Assembly (NCBI GenBank): GCA_900315525.1
Contig: OMZO01000001.1
Span: 1-64,000, forward strand
Source: an uncultured Prevotella sp.
GTDB taxonomy: Bacteria; Bacteroidota; Bacteroidia; Bacteroidales; Bacteroidaceae
DNA length: 64,000 bases
Reading direction: 5' to 3'
Shown here: piece after piece, positions 63,192 to 64,000 of the stretch
Numbering within the stretch: position 1 is the stretch's first letter
How the letters are laid out: the number at the start of each line of letters is the position of its first letter
Position numbers and translations under genes: made by a program
The notes under the pieces: generated by a model
Told to the model about the DNA's origin: nothing
What the model saw: only the letters and a program-made list of their open reading frames with translations
Databases searched by the model: none

Positions 63192-64000
63192 ATGAATAGA
63201 ATCATATTATTAATCGTGGCATCCTTATGTCTAGTTCTATCAACTCAGGCAGAAAAACGAAACTATGACTTTGTCGTGGCTGCTGATGGTAGTGGAGATT
63301 ACACCACCATCCAGGCTGCCGTCAATGCCGTGCCCGACTATCGCAAGGCAGGACCGACACGCATCCTCGTCCACAAAGGCACTTACAAAGAGAAAGTGGT
63401 CATTGCACAATGCAAGGAAAAGGTACAGTTGATTGGTGAGGACGGAGCCGTCATTACCTACGATGACTACGCCAGCAAACCGAACATCTTCGGTGAGGGT
63501 AAAGGAACCAGCGGCTCTGGCAGCATTTATATCTTCGGGCCCGACTTCCTGGCGGAGAACATCACGTTCGAGAATTCATCGGGTCCCGTAGGCCAAGCCG
63601 TAGCCTGCCATGTCGGGGCAGACCGTGCGGTGTTCCGTCGTTGTCGGTTCCTCGGCTTTCAGGATACGCTCTATACCTTTGGCGAGGATACCCGTGAATA
63701 TTACGAGGATTGCTATATTGAGGGTACGGTGGACTTCATTTTCGGCAAGGCTTCATCCGTGTTCAACCGCTGCGAGCTCCACAGCCTCGGGGCTGGGTAT
63801 CTGACGGCACCTGCCACACCGAAGGACTGCAAGTATGGCTACGTGCTCTATGACTGTAAGCTGACGGCCGCACCTGATGTGAAGGATGGCAGCGTCTGGC
63901 TCTCGCGCCCCTGGCGCCCATACGGCAAGGCAGTGTTCATCCGCTGTGAGATGGGCCGCCATATACATCCTGAAGGCTGGAACAACTGGGGCAAGGCCAG
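63192..64000 (+). CDS. pectinesterase (CE8), 3' end outside window
   Basis: The first 269 codons are visible. A signal peptide (MNRIILLIVASLCLVLSTQAE) precedes the right-handed beta-helix of CE8: FVVAADGSGDYTTIQAAVNAVPDY, GTYKEKVVIAQCKEKVQLIGE, ENITFENSSGPVGQAVA, the catalytic Asp in FLGFQDTLYTF (near residue 156), the second Asp in GTVDFIFGKA (near 180), and the Arg in LSRPWRPYGKAVF. It should remove methyl esters from homogalacturonan. It follows SusD after 92 bases with a hairpin between, and the gene runs off the right edge, so domains beyond the catalytic one cannot be excluded. Confidence 0.93.
   Translation, partial: MNRIILLIVASLCLVLSTQAEKRNYDFVVAADGSGDYTTIQAAVNAVPDYRKAGPTRILVHKGTYKEKVVIAQCKEKVQLIGEDGAVITYDDYASKPNIFGEGKGTSGSGSIYIFGPDFLAENITFENSSGPVGQAVACHVGADRAVFRRCRFLGFQDTLYTFGEDTREYYEDCYIEGTVDFIFGKASSVFNRCELHSLGAGYLTAPATPKDCKYGYVLYDCKLTAAPDVKDGSVWLSRPWRPYGKAVFIRCEMGRHIHPEGWNNWGKA

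Overview
The window reads as a chromosomal segment of a Bacteroidales bacterium, most likely Prevotella in the broad sense (gut or rumen type). The grounds are four SusC/SusD pairs, lipoprotein signals of the form ...TSC-S/G-DFLDKE, many promoters of the Bacteroidetes form TAnnTTTG, a single-chain PurL of about 1240 residues, and a sensor of the two-component-propeller type. Most of the sequence is polysaccharide utilisation: three loci lie almost end to end. No rRNA, tRNA, CRISPR array or complete transposon was seen.

Layout. 1-12.5 kb is housekeeping: an Fe-S scaffold/GGGtGRT pair cut by the left edge, a C_GCAxxG_C_C redox protein, enolase, a PagL-like deacylase with an OmpA lipoprotein, an M1 aminopeptidase, purL, and a split chromate transporter. 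12.5-35.8 kb is an arabinan-type locus: three GH43 enzymes, and a leftward operon of a LamG surface lipoprotein followed by two SusC/SusD pairs. A substrate-binding protein overlapping a SpoIIE-type phosphatase and an M28 peptidase are interspersed. 36-51.3 kb is a starch (Sus-like) locus: SLC45-type sugar transporter, LacI-type regulator, SusC, SusD, SusE-like and SusF-like proteins, and a GH13 alpha-amylase. A solitary VapE-like ATPase and a GH53 galactanase sit inside it. 51.4-53.4 kb holds two overlapping glycosyltransferases. 53.4-53.9 kb holds a probable small structured RNA. 53.9-64 kb is a pectin-type locus: an orphan outer-membrane barrel, a propeller sensor joined directly to an AraC-type DNA-binding domain, SusC, SusD, and a pectin methylesterase cut by the right edge.

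How the genes work together. The GH43 enzymes should trim and cut arabinan side chains of pectin, GH53 the galactan side chains, and CE8 should demethylate the backbone, so the outer loci fit pectin breakdown. The central locus should bind starch at the surface, cut it with GH13, and import maltodextrins through SusC/SusD and sugar through the transporter. The most useful regulatory observation is a LacI-type palindrome midway between the divergent lacI-like and susC promoters. A near copy stands at exactly the same distance upstream of the amylase -7 box, 11 kb away. A 22-bp-spaced direct repeat between the propeller regulator and its susC is a second strong candidate operator.

Function calls rest on motif recognition in the translated sequence, not on database searches. 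Start codons were moved downstream where the longest frame began inside a promoter -7 box or ahead of a clear signal peptide.
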